From the NCBI GenBank assembly GCA_028712225.1, contig JAQTQN010000004.1, positions 1 to 53,264 of the forward strand: a DNA stretch of 53,264 bases. Direction: 5' to 3'. Below, one piece after another: positions 9,275 through 18,943 of this stretch (position 1 is its first letter; the number at the start of each line of letters is the position of its first letter). The position numbers and the translations under genes were made by a program. This DNA comes from Methylobacter sp. GTDB taxonomy: Bacteria; Pseudomonadota; Gammaproteobacteria; Methylococcales; Methylomonadaceae. The notes below the pieces were generated by a model. It was not told the origin of the DNA and did no database searches. It saw only the letters and a program-made list of their open reading frames with translations.

Positions 9275-9847
9275 TTACCCTTCAACACCAGCCAACAACC
9301 TTTGAATATTACTTTTGTGCCGCCACAGTAAAAGCGCCGTCATTACTGAAGCCACCGCAACGATCCATAAATCGCCGACAACGAACCAAGCGTAAATTGG
9401 CGACAATGTAGACGCACACAACGCTGCTAACGATGAAATTTTGCCGAGTCTGTACACCGCAAGCCAAGTAACTATAACAACAACACCTAGCCACCAGGAA
9501 ATACCCAGCAACACCCCAAGTGAAGTAGCTACCCCCTTACCACCTTTAAAGCCGAAAAATATCGGATAAAGGTGCCCTATAAAAGCCGCCAGACCAGTCG
9601 CCACTAAAATTTCTACGGGAACTTCAAATATTTTGGCTATATAGACTGGCAGCAAGCCTTTCAATAAATCACCTAACAAGGTAATTCCTGCGGCTTTTTT
9701 GCCACCTATTCGCATAACATTGGTAGCGCCTGGATTGCCAGAACCCTGACCTCGCGGATCCGGCAACCCCATCAAACGACAAATTAAAATTGCACTGGAA
9801 ATTGAGCCTATCAAATAGGCAACAGGAACAAATAACCACTCACTCAT
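9275..9847 (-). CDS. plsY: Glycerol-3-phosphate acyltransferase PlsY
   Basis: PlsY is the inner-membrane enzyme that acylates glycerol-3-phosphate from acyl-phosphate, the first step of phospholipid synthesis. The protein (190 aa) is almost entirely hydrophobic with about five membrane segments and has the family motifs GQGSGNPGATNVMR in the first loop and FFGFKGGKGVAT further on. I place the start at the ATG at 9847, which has AAAGG 6 nt upstream; the open frame continues 7 codons further but lacks such a site. It converges on tsaD with a single nucleotide between the stop codons, so there is no room for a terminator. Confidence 0.97.
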   Translation of the reverse strand: MSEWLFVPVAYLIGSISSAILICRLMGLPDPRGQGSGNPGATNVMRIGGKKAAGITLLGDLLKGLLPVYIAKIFEVPVEILVATGLAAFIGHLYPIFFGFKGGKGVATSLGVLLGISWWLGVVVIVTWLAVYRLGKISSLAALCASTLSPIYAWFVVGDLWIVAVASVMTALLLWRHKSNIQRLLAGVEG

Positions 9848-9881
9848 GATATACCTTTCATCATTCAAACCTTGTAAGACT

Positions 9882-9912
9882 AAAGCGTTTCCCTGATACT
9901 GGGCGCTTTTTT
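9882..9912 (+). terminator. Terminator-like hairpin before folB
   Basis: AAGCG-TTT-CCC pairs with GGG-CGCTT around a 7-nt loop and is followed by TTTTT on the plus strand. It could end read-through from tsaD across plsY, or act as an attenuator in the folB leader, since it lies about 30 nt before the folB start. Confidence 0.5.
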
Positions 9913-9940
9913 AACCCTAGCATCATAACCGGAAATCATA

Positions 9941-10300
9941 ATGGACATTATATTTTTAGGCGGATTGGAAATCCAAACCATTATTGGCATTTACGACTGG
10001 GAACGAGAAACCAAACAAACCATTATTCTCGATATTGAGATGGCTTTTGATATTAAAAAAGCCGCTGAAACTGACGATATTCAATACACGCTTGATTATA
10101 AAACCGTGTCTAAACGCATTATTTCTTTCGTTGAAAACAGCCAGTTTTATCTAGTAGAAAAATTAATTTCTGAAATCGCTAACATCATTCGCAATGAATT
10201 CGATGTGACTTGGGTAAAAATCACCCTGAACAAAAAAGGCGCAATTCGCGGCGCCAGTGATGTTGGCATCATGATTGAGCGCGGAGAAAAAAACTCGTGA
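9941..10300 (+). CDS. folB: Dihydroneopterin aldolase
   Basis: FolB cleaves 7,8-dihydroneopterin to 6-hydroxymethyl-dihydropterin and glycolaldehyde in folate synthesis. The 119-aa protein has the family's usual length and the motifs GLEIQTIIGIYDWER near the N-terminus, YTLDYKTVSKRI in the middle, FYLVEKLISEIANII with the catalytic-site glutamate, and the C-terminal strand WVKITLNKKGAIRGASDVGI. GGAA lies 6 nt before the ATG. Its stop overlaps the folK start (GTGA), so the two consecutive pathway steps are translationally coupled. Confidence 0.96.
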   Translation: MDIIFLGGLEIQTIIGIYDWERETKQTIILDIEMAFDIKKAAETDDIQYTLDYKTVSKRIISFVENSQFYLVEKLISEIANIIRNEFDVTWVKITLNKKGAIRGASDVGIMIERGEKNS

Positions 10301-10797
10301 CCAGAGGATATATCAGCATAGGCAGTAATATTGACAAGGAAGCCAACATCCCCGCCAGCTTAAAAGCACTTGAAAGCTGCTTTGGCAAACTAACCGTTTC
10401 CAGCGTTTATGAGTCTGAAGCGGTTGGCTTTTCTGGTGATAGCTTCTACAACTTAATCGTTGGATTTGATTCTAATTTAGATGTCAAAACAGTCGCCAAA
10501 CAGCTTCGGCAAATTGAGTTAGATCATGGTCGCAGCCGTAATAGTGAAAAATTCTCCCCCCGCACCCTTGATCTGGATTTGATTTTATACGGAGACACCA
10601 TTATCAACGATGGTCGCCTGCAGATACCTCGAGACGAAATTGAACGTTACGCTTTTGTACTTGAACCCCTAGCAGAAATTGCTCCGACCTTAAAACACCC
10701 GATCAGCCAAATTACTTATGAAGATCTGTGGAAAAATTTTGACAAAACCAACCTCAAGCAATGGCAACGCCCTGCGACACAACCTTCAACAAAATAA
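10297..10797 (+). CDS. folK: 2-Amino-4-hydroxy-6-hydroxymethyldihydropteridine pyrophosphokinase
   Basis: FolK pyrophosphorylates 6-hydroxymethyl-dihydropterin with ATP, the step after FolB in folate synthesis. The 166-aa protein begins GYISIGSNIDKEANI and carries the SSVYESEAVGF loop, LRQIELDHGRSRNSEKFSPRTLDLDLILYGD, which is the HPPK signature with the two metal-binding aspartates, and IPRDEIERYAFVLEPLAEIAP. It starts with GTG at 10297, overlapping the folB stop by 4 nt. Its stop overlaps the 3' end of the convergent SDR gene by 12 nt. Confidence 0.97.
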   Translation: MTRGYISIGSNIDKEANIPASLKALESCFGKLTVSSVYESEAVGFSGDSFYNLIVGFDSNLDVKTVAKQLRQIELDHGRSRNSEKFSPRTLDLDLILYGDTIINDGRLQIPRDEIERYAFVLEPLAEIAPTLKHPISQITYEDLWKNFDKTNLKQWQRPATQPSTK

Positions 10798-11532
10798 TGT
10801 TCGCCCACCATCCACTGTCAAAATTTGACCCGTAACATATTCAGCATCCCTGACTAAAAACAATACCGCCTTGGCAATATCAGCGGGTTGGCCATGTCTA
10901 CGCAAAGCAACACGCTGCAAAATTTTATTCTTATCTTCTTCCGACATATCAAATTCAGGCCAAATAATTGCACCTGGCGCCACGCCATTTACCCGCACAG
11001 AAGGCCCTAACTCTTTGGCCAGAACCTTAGTCATAGCAGCTAGACCAGCTTTGGCAATACTGTAAACAGGATAGCCTTTCAATCCTCGCTCTGCATGAAT
11101 ATCGACAATATTAACTACACAACCTTGACGCGCTAACAATACACTTGCTAATGCTTGAGTTAAAAAAAAAGGTGCTTTTAAATTGCTACCAAGCAGCTCG
11201 TCCCATTGAACTTCAGTCACTTCTGCCAGCTCTGTCGGATAAAAACAAGAGGCATTATTTACCAACACATCCAATCCGCCCCAAGCCTCTGCCGCTTGTT
11301 GGGCCAAGTTTTGCAACTGCTCTCGATTTAGCAAATCGGCCTGTATAACTCTTGCAGAATCGGGGCGTTCCTGGTTTAACTCAGAACAAAGCTGCAATGC
11401 ATCTTGCTTCGATGCATTGTAATGCAAGATTACATTACAGCCCTGCTCGTGCAGCAACCTCGCACAACATGCTCCAATACGCTTAGAAGCACCTGTAATT
11501 AATATATTTTTGTGACAAAATTCAGTCCTCAT
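10786..11532 (-). CDS. SDR oxidoreductase, pteridine reductase type (FolM-like)
   Basis: A short-chain dehydrogenase of ~248 aa with the cofactor motif TGASKRIG (residues 13-20), in which the third glycine of the classic motif is replaced by arginine, as in pteridine reductases and FolM. Further SDR motifs are VLVNNAS, the YSIAK catalytic Tyr/Lys pair and VNGVAPGAI. The family reduces dihydrobiopterin- or dihydromonapterin-type pterins with NADPH, and the convergent folB-folK pair supports a pterin substrate; the exact substrate is inferred. I choose the ATG at 11532, which overlaps the end of tatC by 11 nt and implies coupling. It is the last gene of the his-tat run. Confidence 0.85.
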   Translation of the reverse strand: MRTEFCHKNILITGASKRIGACCARLLHEQGCNVILHYNASKQDALQLCSELNQERPDSARVIQADLLNREQLQNLAQQAAEAWGGLDVLVNNASCFYPTELAEVTEVQWDELLGSNLKAPFFLTQALASVLLARQGCVVNIVDIHAERGLKGYPVYSIAKAGLAAMTKVLAKELGPSVRVNGVAPGAIIWPEFDMSEEDKNKILQRVALRRHGQPADIAKAVLFLVRDAEYVTGQILTVDGGRTLFC

Positions 11533-12307
11533 CGAAATTTTGATATTCGGCCGGATAATTAATTTCGTTATTCGGCTTGGGCGCAAACAACCTGGAGCAC
11601 AGCAGGCCTATCTCAAATAACATCCACATCGGCACTGCCAACAAAGACTGCGAAACGGGATCTGGTGGTGTCAAAGGCATCGCAATAATAAAAGCCCCAA
11701 CAATTACATACGGGCGTTTATCAGATAAGTCTGCAGGTGTCACCAATCCCATCCAAACCAAAACTATTGTAACTATTGGCACCTCAAAACAAATACCAAA
11801 AGCAAAGAACATAGTCAGTACAAAATCCAGGTATTTGCTTATGTCTGTCATTACCGCCACACCTTGCGGCGCTGCTGCAGTTAAAAAACCAAACACCAAT
11901 GGAAAAACCACAAAATAAGCAAAAACCACTCCCAGATAAAATAAGAAAGTACTAGCAATCAGCAACGGTAAAATCATACGTCGCTCGCGTCGATATAAAC
12001 CTGGAGCAACAAACGCCCAAAATTGATACAAGATTATCGGCACATTAACAAACACCGAGACCACCAACGCCAGCTTGAAAGGCGTAAAAAACGGCGACCC
12101 GACATCAATCGCAATCATTGTGCTATTTGCCGGCATATGCTTCATTAACGGGCCAGCCAAAATGCTATATAGGTCATTAGCATAAGTAGCCAACCCCAAA
12201 AATACCACTATTATGCACAAAACCACCTTTAACAAGCGGTCACGCAATTCAATCAAATGACTTATAAACGGCTGCTCGATAGAGCGATCGTAGTTATTCT
12301 GGGCCAT
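11522..12307 (-). CDS. tatC: Sec-independent protein translocase TatC
   Basis: TatC is the multi-spanning core of the twin-arginine translocase and binds the signal peptide of folded exported proteins. The protein (~261 aa) starts with the conserved cytoplasmic EQPFISHLIELRDRLLK and has six hydrophobic segments; FWAFVAPGLYRRERR and FGICFEVPIVTIVLV are typical TatC stretches. I take the ATG at 12307, which overlaps the end of tatB by 14 nt, although the frame is open a little further upstream. The order tatA-tatB-tatC is standard, and here it follows the his genes directly. Confidence 0.97.
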   Translation of the reverse strand: MAQNNYDRSIEQPFISHLIELRDRLLKVVLCIIVVFLGLATYANDLYSILAGPLMKHMPANSTMIAIDVGSPFFTPFKLALVVSVFVNVPIILYQFWAFVAPGLYRRERRMILPLLIASTFLFYLGVVFAYFVVFPLVFGFLTAAAPQGVAVMTDISKYLDFVLTMFFAFGICFEVPIVTIVLVWMGLVTPADLSDKRPYVIVGAFIIAMPLTPPDPVSQSLLAVPMWMLFEIGLLCSRLFAPKPNNEINYPAEYQNFDED

Positions 12308-12623
12308 ACTGGGATTTATTTTGAGCGACAATCTGCTCTGAGCCTTGCTCGATAGAAGATTTTACGGCGCTAACAGAGCCAACAGCTTGATCCAAGGCTT
12401 TAGTGACTTCCATCTTAATACCAGACTGCTCTTCCATGATTTGGCGAATTTCTTCCGCTTCCAGCTCGTGTTTTATTTCAGCCTTAAAATTGCTGACCAT
12501 ATTACGGGTTTTGCCTATCCAAAAACCCGCAAGTCTGGCTACTTTTGGCAGTCGTTCCGGACCGATCACTAACAAACTGACCAATCCAACCATTACCAGC
12601 TCAGAAAACCCTATTTCAAACAT
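12294..12623 (-). CDS. tatB: Sec-independent protein translocase TatB
   Basis: TatB, with TatC, forms the substrate receptor of the twin-arginine system. The 109-aa protein has one N-terminal membrane helix beginning MFEIGFSELVMVGLVSLLVIGPERLPKVAR, with the TatB-type glutamate in the helix and the GPERLP hinge, followed by an amphipathic helix and a polar tail. It lies 5 nt after tatA and overlaps tatC. Confidence 0.96.
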   Translation of the reverse strand: MFEIGFSELVMVGLVSLLVIGPERLPKVARLAGFWIGKTRNMVSNFKAEIKHELEAEEIRQIMEEQSGIKMEVTKALDQAVGSVSAVKSSIEQGSEQIVAQNKSQYGPE

Positions 12624-12628
12624 ACAAT

Positions 12629-12844
12629 TTAAAGATTCTCGTTTTTCTTAGATGTAGTCTCACCGTCTACATTGTCACTATCAGAGTCGGCGCTTTTTTT
12701 GTCATTTTCCCCATCTTTCACGGCAGTTCTAAAGCTCTTGATAGCACCGCCCAAATCACCACCAATATTCCGTAACCGCTTGGTTCCAAATAAAACCACG
12801 ACAATAACCAATATAATTAATAACTCACTAACACCAATACCCAT
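12629..12844 (-). CDS. tatA: Sec-independent protein translocase TatA
   Basis: TatA is the small pore-forming subunit of the twin-arginine translocase. The 71-aa protein reads MGIGVSELLIILVIVVVLFGTKRLR, the standard single helix followed by the FGTKRL hinge, an amphipathic helix with DLGGAIKSF, and an acidic, serine-rich tail. The ATG at 12844 has GGGAG 6 nt upstream, so the open frame beyond it is not used. It lies 28 nt downstream of hisE in the same run. Confidence 0.97.
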   Translation of the reverse strand: MGIGVSELLIILVIVVVLFGTKRLRNIGGDLGGAIKSFRTAVKDGENDKKSADSDSDNVDGETTSKKNENL

Positions 12845-12872
12845 TTTCAACTCCCTTTTAAGTTTCTAAAAA

Positions 12873-13193
12873 TTACATTTTATTACGCTGCGCTTTTTCT
12901 TGCAGTCCTGACAAACCAAAGCGGCGCTGCAATTCCTGTAGTATATCGTCTGGCCCCAAATCTTGATCGGCAAGTAATACCAAACAATGGAACCACAAAT
13001 CAGCCATTTCATATACAAGCTGATGCTTATCGCCGCCTTTAGCGGCAATAACAGTTTCTGTCGCTTCCTCACCCACTTTTTTTAGGATAGTGTCCAAGCC
13101 TTTACTGTACAAACTAGCTACGTACGACTTATCGGCCGATTCCAGTTTGCGCTGCTCCAGAATTTGTGCCAATTGCAACAATACATCATTCAT
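12873..13193 (-). CDS. hisE: Phosphoribosyl-ATP diphosphatase
   Basis: HisE hydrolyses phosphoribosyl-ATP to phosphoribosyl-AMP, step 2 of histidine synthesis. The 106-aa protein shows [32 protein letters not shown], with the KVGEEATE metal-binding helix, then [14 protein letters not shown]. It is a separate gene rather than part of a HisIE fusion. Its start overlaps the hisI stop by 4 nt. Confidence 0.96.
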   Translation of the reverse strand: MNDVLLQLAQILEQRKLESADKSYVASLYSKGLDTILKKVGEEATETVIAAKGGDKHQLVYEMADLWFHCLVLLADQDLGPDDILQELQRRFGLSGLQEKAQRNKM

Positions 13194-13582
13194 ATATTCT
13201 TATAAATATCTGCAGGATTTTTTAAAACCGCTTCAACAGCCTGCCATTGACCATCAAGCAATTGCCGGTAAAAACAGCTTTCCCTGCCGGTATGACAGGC
13301 TATTCCACCTTGCTGTTCTATCTTAAGCAAAATCACGTCTTCATCGCAATCCAAAAAAATTGCCACAACTTTCTGCATGTGCCCGGATTCTTCTCCTTTC
13401 TTCCATAATTTGCCGCGAGAACGCGACCAATAAACAGCATAGCCTTCCGCCACCGTCAACGCCAAAGATTCGCGACTCATCCAAGCAAACATCAATATTT
13501 TGCCGCTATCAGCTTGTTGTGCAATAACCGGAATCAAGCCTTCTTCGGTCCAGCGTATGGCATCCAGCCACGAAGCATTCAT
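13190..13582 (-). CDS. hisI: Phosphoribosyl-AMP cyclohydrolase
   Basis: HisI opens the adenine ring of phosphoribosyl-AMP, step 3 of histidine synthesis. The 130-aa protein has [33 protein letters not shown], the zinc ligands in [22 protein letters not shown], and SCFYRQL. It is monofunctional. It overlaps hisE by 4 nt downstream and hisF by 4 nt upstream, so three consecutive his genes are translationally coupled. Confidence 0.96.
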   Translation of the reverse strand: MNASWLDAIRWTEEGLIPVIAQQADSGKILMFAWMSRESLALTVAEGYAVYWSRSRGKLWKKGEESGHMQKVVAIFLDCDEDVILLKIEQQGGIACHTGRESCFYRQLLDGQWQAVEAVLKNPADIYKNI

Positions 13583-14337
13583 AATCGCACCTCTATGCCG
13601 CGTGTAGCCAAATGCTCCTTCGCTTGTTGAATGGTGTACTCGGCAAAATGAAAAATACTGGCCGCTAACACTGCATCAGCTTTGCCCTCAATAATGCCAT
13701 CCGCCAGATGATCCAAACAGCCGACGCCGCCCGAAGCGATTATCGGAACACTAACCGCTTCACTAATTGCACGAGTCAAAGACAAATCAAAACCTTCGCG
13801 GGTTCCGTCACGATCCATACTGGTTAACAGGATTTCCCCTGCCCCGTAGCTGACCATTTTTTCAGCCCAGGCAATAGCATTAATTCCGGTCGATTTACGA
13901 CCGCCGTGGGTAAAAATCTCCCAGCTATCACCAACTTTTTTGGCATCAATCGCCACAACAATACATTGCGAGCCGAAGCGCTCCGATGCTTCACGGACAA
14001 AATCCGGATTAAAAACTGCAGCGCTGTTAATAGCTACTTTATCGGCCCCAGCATTGAGCATTCGACGAATATCTTCCAGAGTTCGAATACCGCCTCCTAC
14101 AGTCAAAGGAATAAACACCTCACTAGCCACCAGCTCGACCACATGAGCGATAGTATCGCGATTATGATGGGTCGCAGTAATATCCAGAAAAGTGATCTCA
14201 TCGGCACCTTCGCGATCATAGCGCCTGGCGATTTCAACCGGGTCTCCGGCATCACGAATATCAACAAATTTGACACCTTTAACGACGCGACCATTGTCAA
14301 CATCCAGACAGGGAATAATACGCTTAGCGAGCCCCAT
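13579..14337 (-). CDS. hisF: Imidazole glycerol phosphate synthase subunit HisF
   Basis: HisF is the cyclase (beta/alpha barrel) half of the glutamine-dependent IGP synthase and uses ammonia channelled from HisH. The 252-aa protein begins [17 protein letters not shown], with the catalytic Asp in CLDVD, and has [43 protein letters not shown] with the second catalytic Asp, and IIASGGVG. It lies 3 nt after hisA and overlaps hisI. Confidence 0.98.
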   Translation of the reverse strand: MGLAKRIIPCLDVDNGRVVKGVKFVDIRDAGDPVEIARRYDREGADEITFLDITATHHNRDTIAHVVELVASEVFIPLTVGGGIRTLEDIRRMLNAGADKVAINSAAVFNPDFVREASERFGSQCIVVAIDAKKVGDSWEIFTHGGRKSTGINAIAWAEKMVSYGAGEILLTSMDRDGTREGFDLSLTRAISEAVSVPIIASGGVGCLDHLADGIIEGKADAVLAASIFHFAEYTIQQAKEHLATRGIEVRL

Positions 14338-14340
14338 GAC

Positions 14341-15072
14341 TTAAAACGGCTCCGCGTAAGTTCTGGCTTCGACAAAATCCAGAGTGCCTTCATAAATTGC
14401 GCGCCCGGTAATCGCCCCCATAATTCCCTCATGCGCCACCGCACTTAACGCTCGAATATCATCCATATTGGTGATACCGCCTGAAGCAATAACAGGTATT
14501 TTAATGGCTCGCGCCAATCGCGCAGTAGCCTCAACATTGACACCTTGCATCATGCCGTCCCGAGAAATATCGGTATAAATAATGGCTTCAACACCATCGG
14601 CTTCAAAATGCTTCGCCAAGTCAATCACATCGTGCTTGGATAACTTTGACCATCCGTCTACAGCCACTTTGCCGTCTTTGGCGTCTAAACCAACGATAAT
14701 CCGACGCGGATACTCTTTAGCTAAATCGCTGACAAAATGCGGCTCATTAACTGCTTTAGTACCGATAATCACATATTCGACTCCGGCCTCCAAATACGCT
14801 TGCACCGTATCTTCATCACGAATGCCACCGCCAATTTGTACAGACACATCAGGATAAGCCTGGACAATAGCGTGAATAATATCGGCGTTTACTGGTTTGC
14901 CTGCGAAGGCGCCGTCCAAATCAACCAGATGTATGCGTTTAGCTCCTGCTGCCACCCATCTACCGGCTACAGCGACAGGATCTTCAGAAAAAACAGTATC
15001 ATCTTCCATGCGACCTTGACGTAAACGTACGCACTTTCCTTCTTTCAAATCAATAGCGGGGATTAACAACAT
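14341..15072 (-). CDS. hisA: Phosphoribosylformimino-5-aminoimidazole carboxamide ribotide isomerase
   Basis: HisA isomerises ProFAR to PRFAR before the HisF-HisH step. The protein (243 aa) begins [20 protein letters not shown], with the catalytic Asp in AIDL, and has [47 protein letters not shown] with the second catalytic Asp, and VIASGGI. The ATG at 15072 is set by homology; three further codons upstream begin with TTG. The GAGG site lies 10-11 nt upstream of the ATG. Confidence 0.97.
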   Translation of the reverse strand: MLLIPAIDLKEGKCVRLRQGRMEDDTVFSEDPVAVAGRWVAAGAKRIHLVDLDGAFAGKPVNADIIHAIVQAYPDVSVQIGGGIRDEDTVQAYLEAGVEYVIIGTKAVNEPHFVSDLAKEYPRRIIVGLDAKDGKVAVDGWSKLSKHDVIDLAKHFEADGVEAIIYTDISRDGMMQGVNVEATARLARAIKIPVIASGGITNMDDIRALSAVAHEGIMGAITGRAIYEGTLDFVEARTYAEPF

Positions 15073-15105
15073 AGCTAGCAAGTCCTCAACAGCGGAGTGT
15101 AAATT

Positions 15106-15750
15106 CTAAAGATGACCATCCCAGTGTAAAAAGTTTTTCAGCAGCTGCAAGCCAGCTGTATGACTTTTTTCCGGATGAAATTGCACGGCGAACACATTGT
15201 TCTGTAACAAAGCGCAGGCAAATGGCTTAGGGTACTGGCTAGTTGCCGCCACCCCTGATGCGTCACAAGGCTGGGCGTAGTAACTGTGTACGAAATAAAA
15301 ACGACTATCTTGGGAAATAGATTCCCAGAGCGGGTGAGCTTGTGATTGATGTACCTGATTCCAGCCCATATGTGGGATTTTTAACAACTTACCATCGGCA
15401 TCCTGCAAAGGTTCTGAAAAACGCCGAACATGCCCAGGAATAATATTTAGACATGGAGTTCCACCATTTTCCTCACTATCCGAAAGTAGCGCTTGCATGC
15501 CCAAGCAAATACCTAGTAAAGGCTTAGTTTTGGCAACATCTTGAATAACACCTGCCAAACCCGATTCATTAAGCGCTTGCATACAATCACGTATCGCGCC
15601 CACCCCGGGAAAAACCACTCGATCCGCGTGTAAAATGGTGTCGGCATCAGATGTAACCAATACCTTCTCATCGGGTTCTGCATGTTGCAGAGCTTTAGCA
15701 ATGGAATGCAAATTCCCCATTCCATAATCAATAACGGCTACAGAAGACAT
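15106..15750 (-). CDS. hisH: Imidazole glycerol phosphate synthase subunit HisH
   Basis: HisH is the class I glutamine amidotransferase subunit that feeds ammonia to HisF. The 214-aa protein has VAVIDYGMGNLHSIAKAL, FPGVGAIRDCM, the nucleophile elbow GICLGMQAL with the catalytic Cys, and FAVQFHPEKSH with the His and Glu of the triad. It lies between hisB and hisA in the operon. Confidence 0.97.
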   Translation of the reverse strand: MSSVAVIDYGMGNLHSIAKALQHAEPDEKVLVTSDADTILHADRVVFPGVGAIRDCMQALNESGLAGVIQDVAKTKPLLGICLGMQALLSDSEENGGTPCLNIIPGHVRRFSEPLQDADGKLLKIPHMGWNQVHQSQAHPLWESISQDSRFYFVHSYYAQPCDASGVAATSQYPKPFACALLQNNVFAVQFHPEKSHTAGLQLLKNFLHWDGHL

Positions 15751-15769
15751 ATTCTTAATTTTGGATAAG

Positions 15770-16363
15770 TTAAAGACTACCTTTTGTGGAAGGCATCATG
15801 CCAGCCATACGTTCGTCGGGGGTAATTGCCATACGAATCGCACGCCCCATAGCTTTGAAAATGGTTTCAGCGACATGATGAGCGTTACTGCCTTTGAGAT
15901 TATCAATGTGCAAGGTTACGCCGGCATGATTGACAAAGCCCTGAAAAAACTCACGAAATAAATCGACATCGAAGCTGCCAATTCTAGCTTTTGGATAAGT
16001 GACCTCATAAAACAATCCAGGACGACCGGAGAAATCAACCACTACTCTCGATAAAGCTTCATCCAACGGCACATAAGCATGACCGTAACGGTAAATGCCC
16101 TTTTTATCACCTATAGCTTTCGCAAAAGCCTGTCCTAAGGTAATACCCACATCTTCAACTGTATGATGATCATCGATATGTAAATCACCTTGTGCATGAA
16201 TATCCATATCTATCAACCCGTGCCTGGCAATCTGATCGAGCATATGCTCCAGAAAAGGCACTCCAATAGCAAAAGACGACTTGCCAGTACCATCCAGATT
16301 GATACCGATATTAATTTTAGTTTCAAGCGTGTTCCGCTCGACTTGAGCAATGCGTTCAGCCAT
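15770..16363 (-). CDS. hisB: Imidazoleglycerol-phosphate dehydratase
   Basis: HisB removes water from imidazole glycerol phosphate. The ~197-aa protein is the dehydratase alone, without the histidinol-phosphatase domain found in enteric HisB, so that step must be encoded elsewhere. Metal-binding motifs [32 protein letters not shown] and [17 protein letters not shown] are intact. The ATG at 16363 is taken by homology; a TTG three codons upstream is the alternative, and neither has a strong ribosome site. It is the first gene of hisBHAFIE-tatABC-SDR. Confidence 0.96.
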   Translation of the reverse strand: MAERIAQVERNTLETKINIGINLDGTGKSSFAIGVPFLEHMLDQIARHGLIDMDIHAQGDLHIDDHHTVEDVGITLGQAFAKAIGDKKGIYRYGHAYVPLDEALSRVVVDFSGRPGLFYEVTYPKARIGSFDVDLFREFFQGFVNHAGVTLHIDNLKGSNAHHVAETIFKAMGRAIRMAITPDERMAGMMPSTKGSL

Positions 16364-16526
16364 GACTGTCAATGTAAGGAGATTTAAAGACTTCCGGGAT
16401 TTTACTATGAGTTACAGAGATTGCGCAGCGAATGTTGGAATAAGGCAGGAGTAGAGCTTTTATTTTCAGATTCTAGCCTCTAAGCCGGCACCAACAAATG
16501 CTAGTGCCAACTTAACAGCTTGAGGA

Positions 16527-18338
16527 TTAGTTTTTAGAGGCTCTTTTACGCTCGTTTTCGGTCAAGAATTTTTTGCGTAAGCGGATAGATTTTGGCGTCA
16601 CTTCGACCAACTCATCTTCAGCAATAAATTCCAATGCTTGTTCCAAGGTTAGCTTTTGAATTCGCGCCAATACCAAACTTTCATCGGTACCAGAAGCACG
16701 CACGTTAGTTAATTGCTTAGGTTTACAAGGATTGACGCATAAATCATTACTGCGTGAATGCAGACCCACTAACATGCCTTCATAGACCTCATCGCCATTC
16801 ACCAATAGCAATTCACCACGCTCTTGCAGCGGATGCAAAGAGTAAGTAACTGCCTTACCTGCCACCATTGAAATCATAACTCCGCGCAGTCGAGTTCCAA
16901 CATCGCCCACCTTCATGGGTCCGTAATGATCAAATACGTGATAAAGCAAACCAGAACCAGAGGTGGCTGTCATAAATTCAGTTTGAAAACCAATTAAGCC
17001 GCGTGAAGGCATCATGTACTCCAAACGAATTCGGCCTTTGCCATCGGGAACCATATTGGTCAAATCGGCTTTACGTTCGCCCAACTTTTCCATGATTGTG
17101 CCTTGATGCTCCTCTTCCACTTCAATGGTAACCATTTCATAGGGTTCACATTTCTTGCCATCAATTTCTTTTAAAATTACTTCTGGACGAGACACGCCCA
17201 TTTCAAAGCCTTCGCGACGCATATTTTCAATTAGCACCGACAAATGCAATTCGCCACGCCCGGATACTTTAAATTTGTCTGGGTCCCCAGTATCTTCAAC
17301 TTTGAGCGCGACGTTATGTTGCAACTCTTTTTCTAAGCGATCACGAATTTGACGCGTAGTAACGAACTTACCTTCCTTACCGGCAAATGGAGAATTATTG
17401 ACTTGAAAAGTCATAGTCACTGTCGGCTCATCTACTGACAATGGCGGCATGATTTCTACAAGTTCAGGACCACAAATCGTGTCAGAAATTTCCAGCTTTT
17501 CAATCCCCGCAAAAGCAATAATGTCGCCTGCACGCGCCTCAGTCACTTCAACACGATCCAAACCATGAAAGCCGAACACTTGCAACATACGACCTTTTCG
17601 CTCAACGCCTTCTCTATTAACAACCACAAGCTGCTGATTTGGCTTAATAGTACCGCGCTGAATACGTCCAATTCCTATAATACCCACATAAGTGTTGTAA
17701 TCTAAACTCGACACCTGCATTTGGAATGGCCCATCGATATTTACAGGCGGCGGGCTGACTTTATCAACGATAGTTTGGAAAAGCGGTGTCATATCCCCGC
17801 CACTTGTTGTGGATTCCAAGCCTGCATAACCATTAATCGCTGATGCATAAACAATAGGGAAATCCAATTGCTCATCGGTTGCGCCTAAACGATCAAACAA
17901 ATCAAACGTTTGATCGACTACCCAATCAGGGCGCGCTCCTGGACGATCAATTTTATTAATCACCACAATGGGCTTTAAACCTAAAGCAAAAGCTTTTTGA
18001 GTCACAAAACGAGTTTGCGGCATCGGGCCATCAACCGCATCAACCAGCAACAATACCGAATCTACCATAGACAGCACCCGCTCAACTTCGCCACCAAAGT
18101 CGGCGTGACCTGGGGTGTCAACGATATTAATGTGGTAACCATTCCAATCCAGCGCAGTATTTTTGGCCAGGATAGTAATGCCGCGTTCTTTTTCAAGATC
18201 GTTGGAGTCCATAATGCGCTCGGTGACTTTGCTATGCGAAGCAAAAGTACCCGACTGCTGTAACAGCTTATCAACCAAGGTGGTTTTACCATGGTCAACG
18301 TGCGCAATAATGGCGATATTTCTTAATTTTTCGATCAC
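16527..18338 (-). CDS. typA: Translational GTPase TypA/BipA
   Basis: TypA (BipA) is a ribosome-binding GTPase of the EF-G/LepA class that helps 50S assembly and stress or cold adaptation. The 603-aa protein has G1 [14 protein letters not shown], a switch region [12 protein letters not shown]3 [14 protein letters not shown] and G4 NKIDR, then the EF-G-like domains and the TypA C-terminal domain ([18 protein letters not shown]). The start is GTG at 18336-18338, required to give the family beginning [17 protein letters not shown]; there is no clear Shine-Dalgarno. About 160 nt of leader separates it from the rhodanese gene and contains the structured segment at 18377-18480. Confidence 0.98.
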   Translation of the reverse strand: MIEKLRNIAIIAHVDHGKTTLVDKLLQQSGTFASHSKVTERIMDSNDLEKERGITILAKNTALDWNGYHINIVDTPGHADFGGEVERVLSMVDSVLLLVDAVDGPMPQTRFVTQKAFALGLKPIVVINKIDRPGARPDWVVDQTFDLFDRLGATDEQLDFPIVYASAINGYAGLESTTSGGDMTPLFQTIVDKVSPPPVNIDGPFQMQVSSLDYNTYVGIIGIGRIQRGTIKPNQQLVVVNREGVERKGRMLQVFGFHGLDRVEVTEARAGDIIAFAGIEKLEISDTICGPELVEIMPPLSVDEPTVTMTFQVNNSPFAGKEGKFVTTRQIRDRLEKELQHNVALKVEDTGDPDKFKVSGRGELHLSVLIENMRREGFEMGVSRPEVILKEIDGKKCEPYEMVTIEVEEEHQGTIMEKLGERKADLTNMVPDGKGRIRLEYMMPSRGLIGFQTEFMTATSGSGLLYHVFDHYGPMKVGDVGTRLRGVMISMVAGKAVTYSLHPLQERGELLLVNGDEVYEGMLVGLHSRSNDLCVNPCKPKQLTNVRASGTDESLVLARIQKLTLEQALEFIAEDELVEVTPKSIRLRKKFLTENERKRASKN

Positions 18339-18376
18339 TTTATGAATACTCTACGTTTTAATAAACAGACTGACCA

Positions 18377-18480
18377 GACCTAAGCAGGCTCTGGCGATTG
18401 TGCGGGGAGGAAGAAACAATGGCATTAAGCCATTATTAAACTAACGGTTTAGATTGCGTTGGACGCGCCCGGCTTAGGTC
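18377..18480 (-). other. Candidate structured leader between the rhodanese gene and typA
   Basis: A perfect 9-bp inverted repeat, GACCTAAGC (18377-18385) and GCTTAGGTC (18472-18480), closes a ~104-nt domain. Inside are two smaller stems: AATGG-CATTAAG-CCATT near 18418-18434 and TAAAC-TAACG-GTTTA near 18437-18451. It lies in the 5' leader of typA, which has a GTG start and no evident ribosome site. It may be an RNA control element or a small RNA; I recognise no known family. Confidence 0.45.
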
Positions 18481-18496
18481 CAACTTAAAAATGAAA

Positions 18497-18889
18497 TTAA
18501 CTTTGTTCCCAAGGCAACCCGGCAAAACGCCAGCCGCCCAGATTACCTCGATGCTTATTTTCATCCAAGGGGCCTTCAAAGCCATCAACGATATTAATCA
18601 AATGCTGATAACCAGCATTTTCAAGAGCCTTTGCCGCATCCAGAGAACGCTGCCCACTACGACACAACAACAATATCGGTGCATTGGCACTTGTCACCAC
18701 TTTTTTAACTTCGGCCACGAATTGATTATTAACTTGCCAGTCCGGCGCTTCTTTCCAGGCAATGTGAATTGCCCCCGGAGGATGACCTACGAAAGCATGC
18801 TCGACCTTACTTCTGACATCCACCAACACAGCACCCGCAGTGCTTTGCAACACTTCCCAGGCCTGTTGCGGAACTAAATCTTCTATCAT
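18497..18889 (-). CDS. Rhodanese-like domain protein
   Basis: A single-domain rhodanese of 130 aa. It has VLVDVRSKVEHAFVGHPPGAIHIAWKE and the active-site loop LLCRSGQRSLDAAKALENAGY with the catalytic cysteine, followed by NIVDGFEGPLDENKHRG and GGWRFAGLPW near the end. Such proteins move sulfane sulfur; the specific acceptor is unknown. The ATG at 18889 has AAGGG 5 nt upstream, so I use it rather than the in-frame TTG at 18904. A TTGACC-16-GATAAT promoter lies upstream. Confidence 0.88.
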   Translation of the reverse strand: MIEDLVPQQAWEVLQSTAGAVLVDVRSKVEHAFVGHPPGAIHIAWKEAPDWQVNNQFVAEVKKVVTSANAPILLLCRSGQRSLDAAKALENAGYQHLINIVDGFEGPLDENKHRGNLGGWRFAGLPWEQS

Positions 18890-18943
18890 TGTAACCCTTG
18901 CCAACCTTTAAAAAATCAACATCACTAAGCTTAATGGATGCCT

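Noticed and set aside
11577-11918. Long frames antisense to tatC and similar frames opposite other core genes
   Set aside because: They are shadow frames lying inside strongly conserved genes, without ribosome sites or recognisable products.
16364-16526. Terminator between typA and hisB (GGCAC/GTGCC around 16487-16516)
   Set aside because: The stem is only 5 bp with a 12-nt loop and has no T-run, so I cannot support it.
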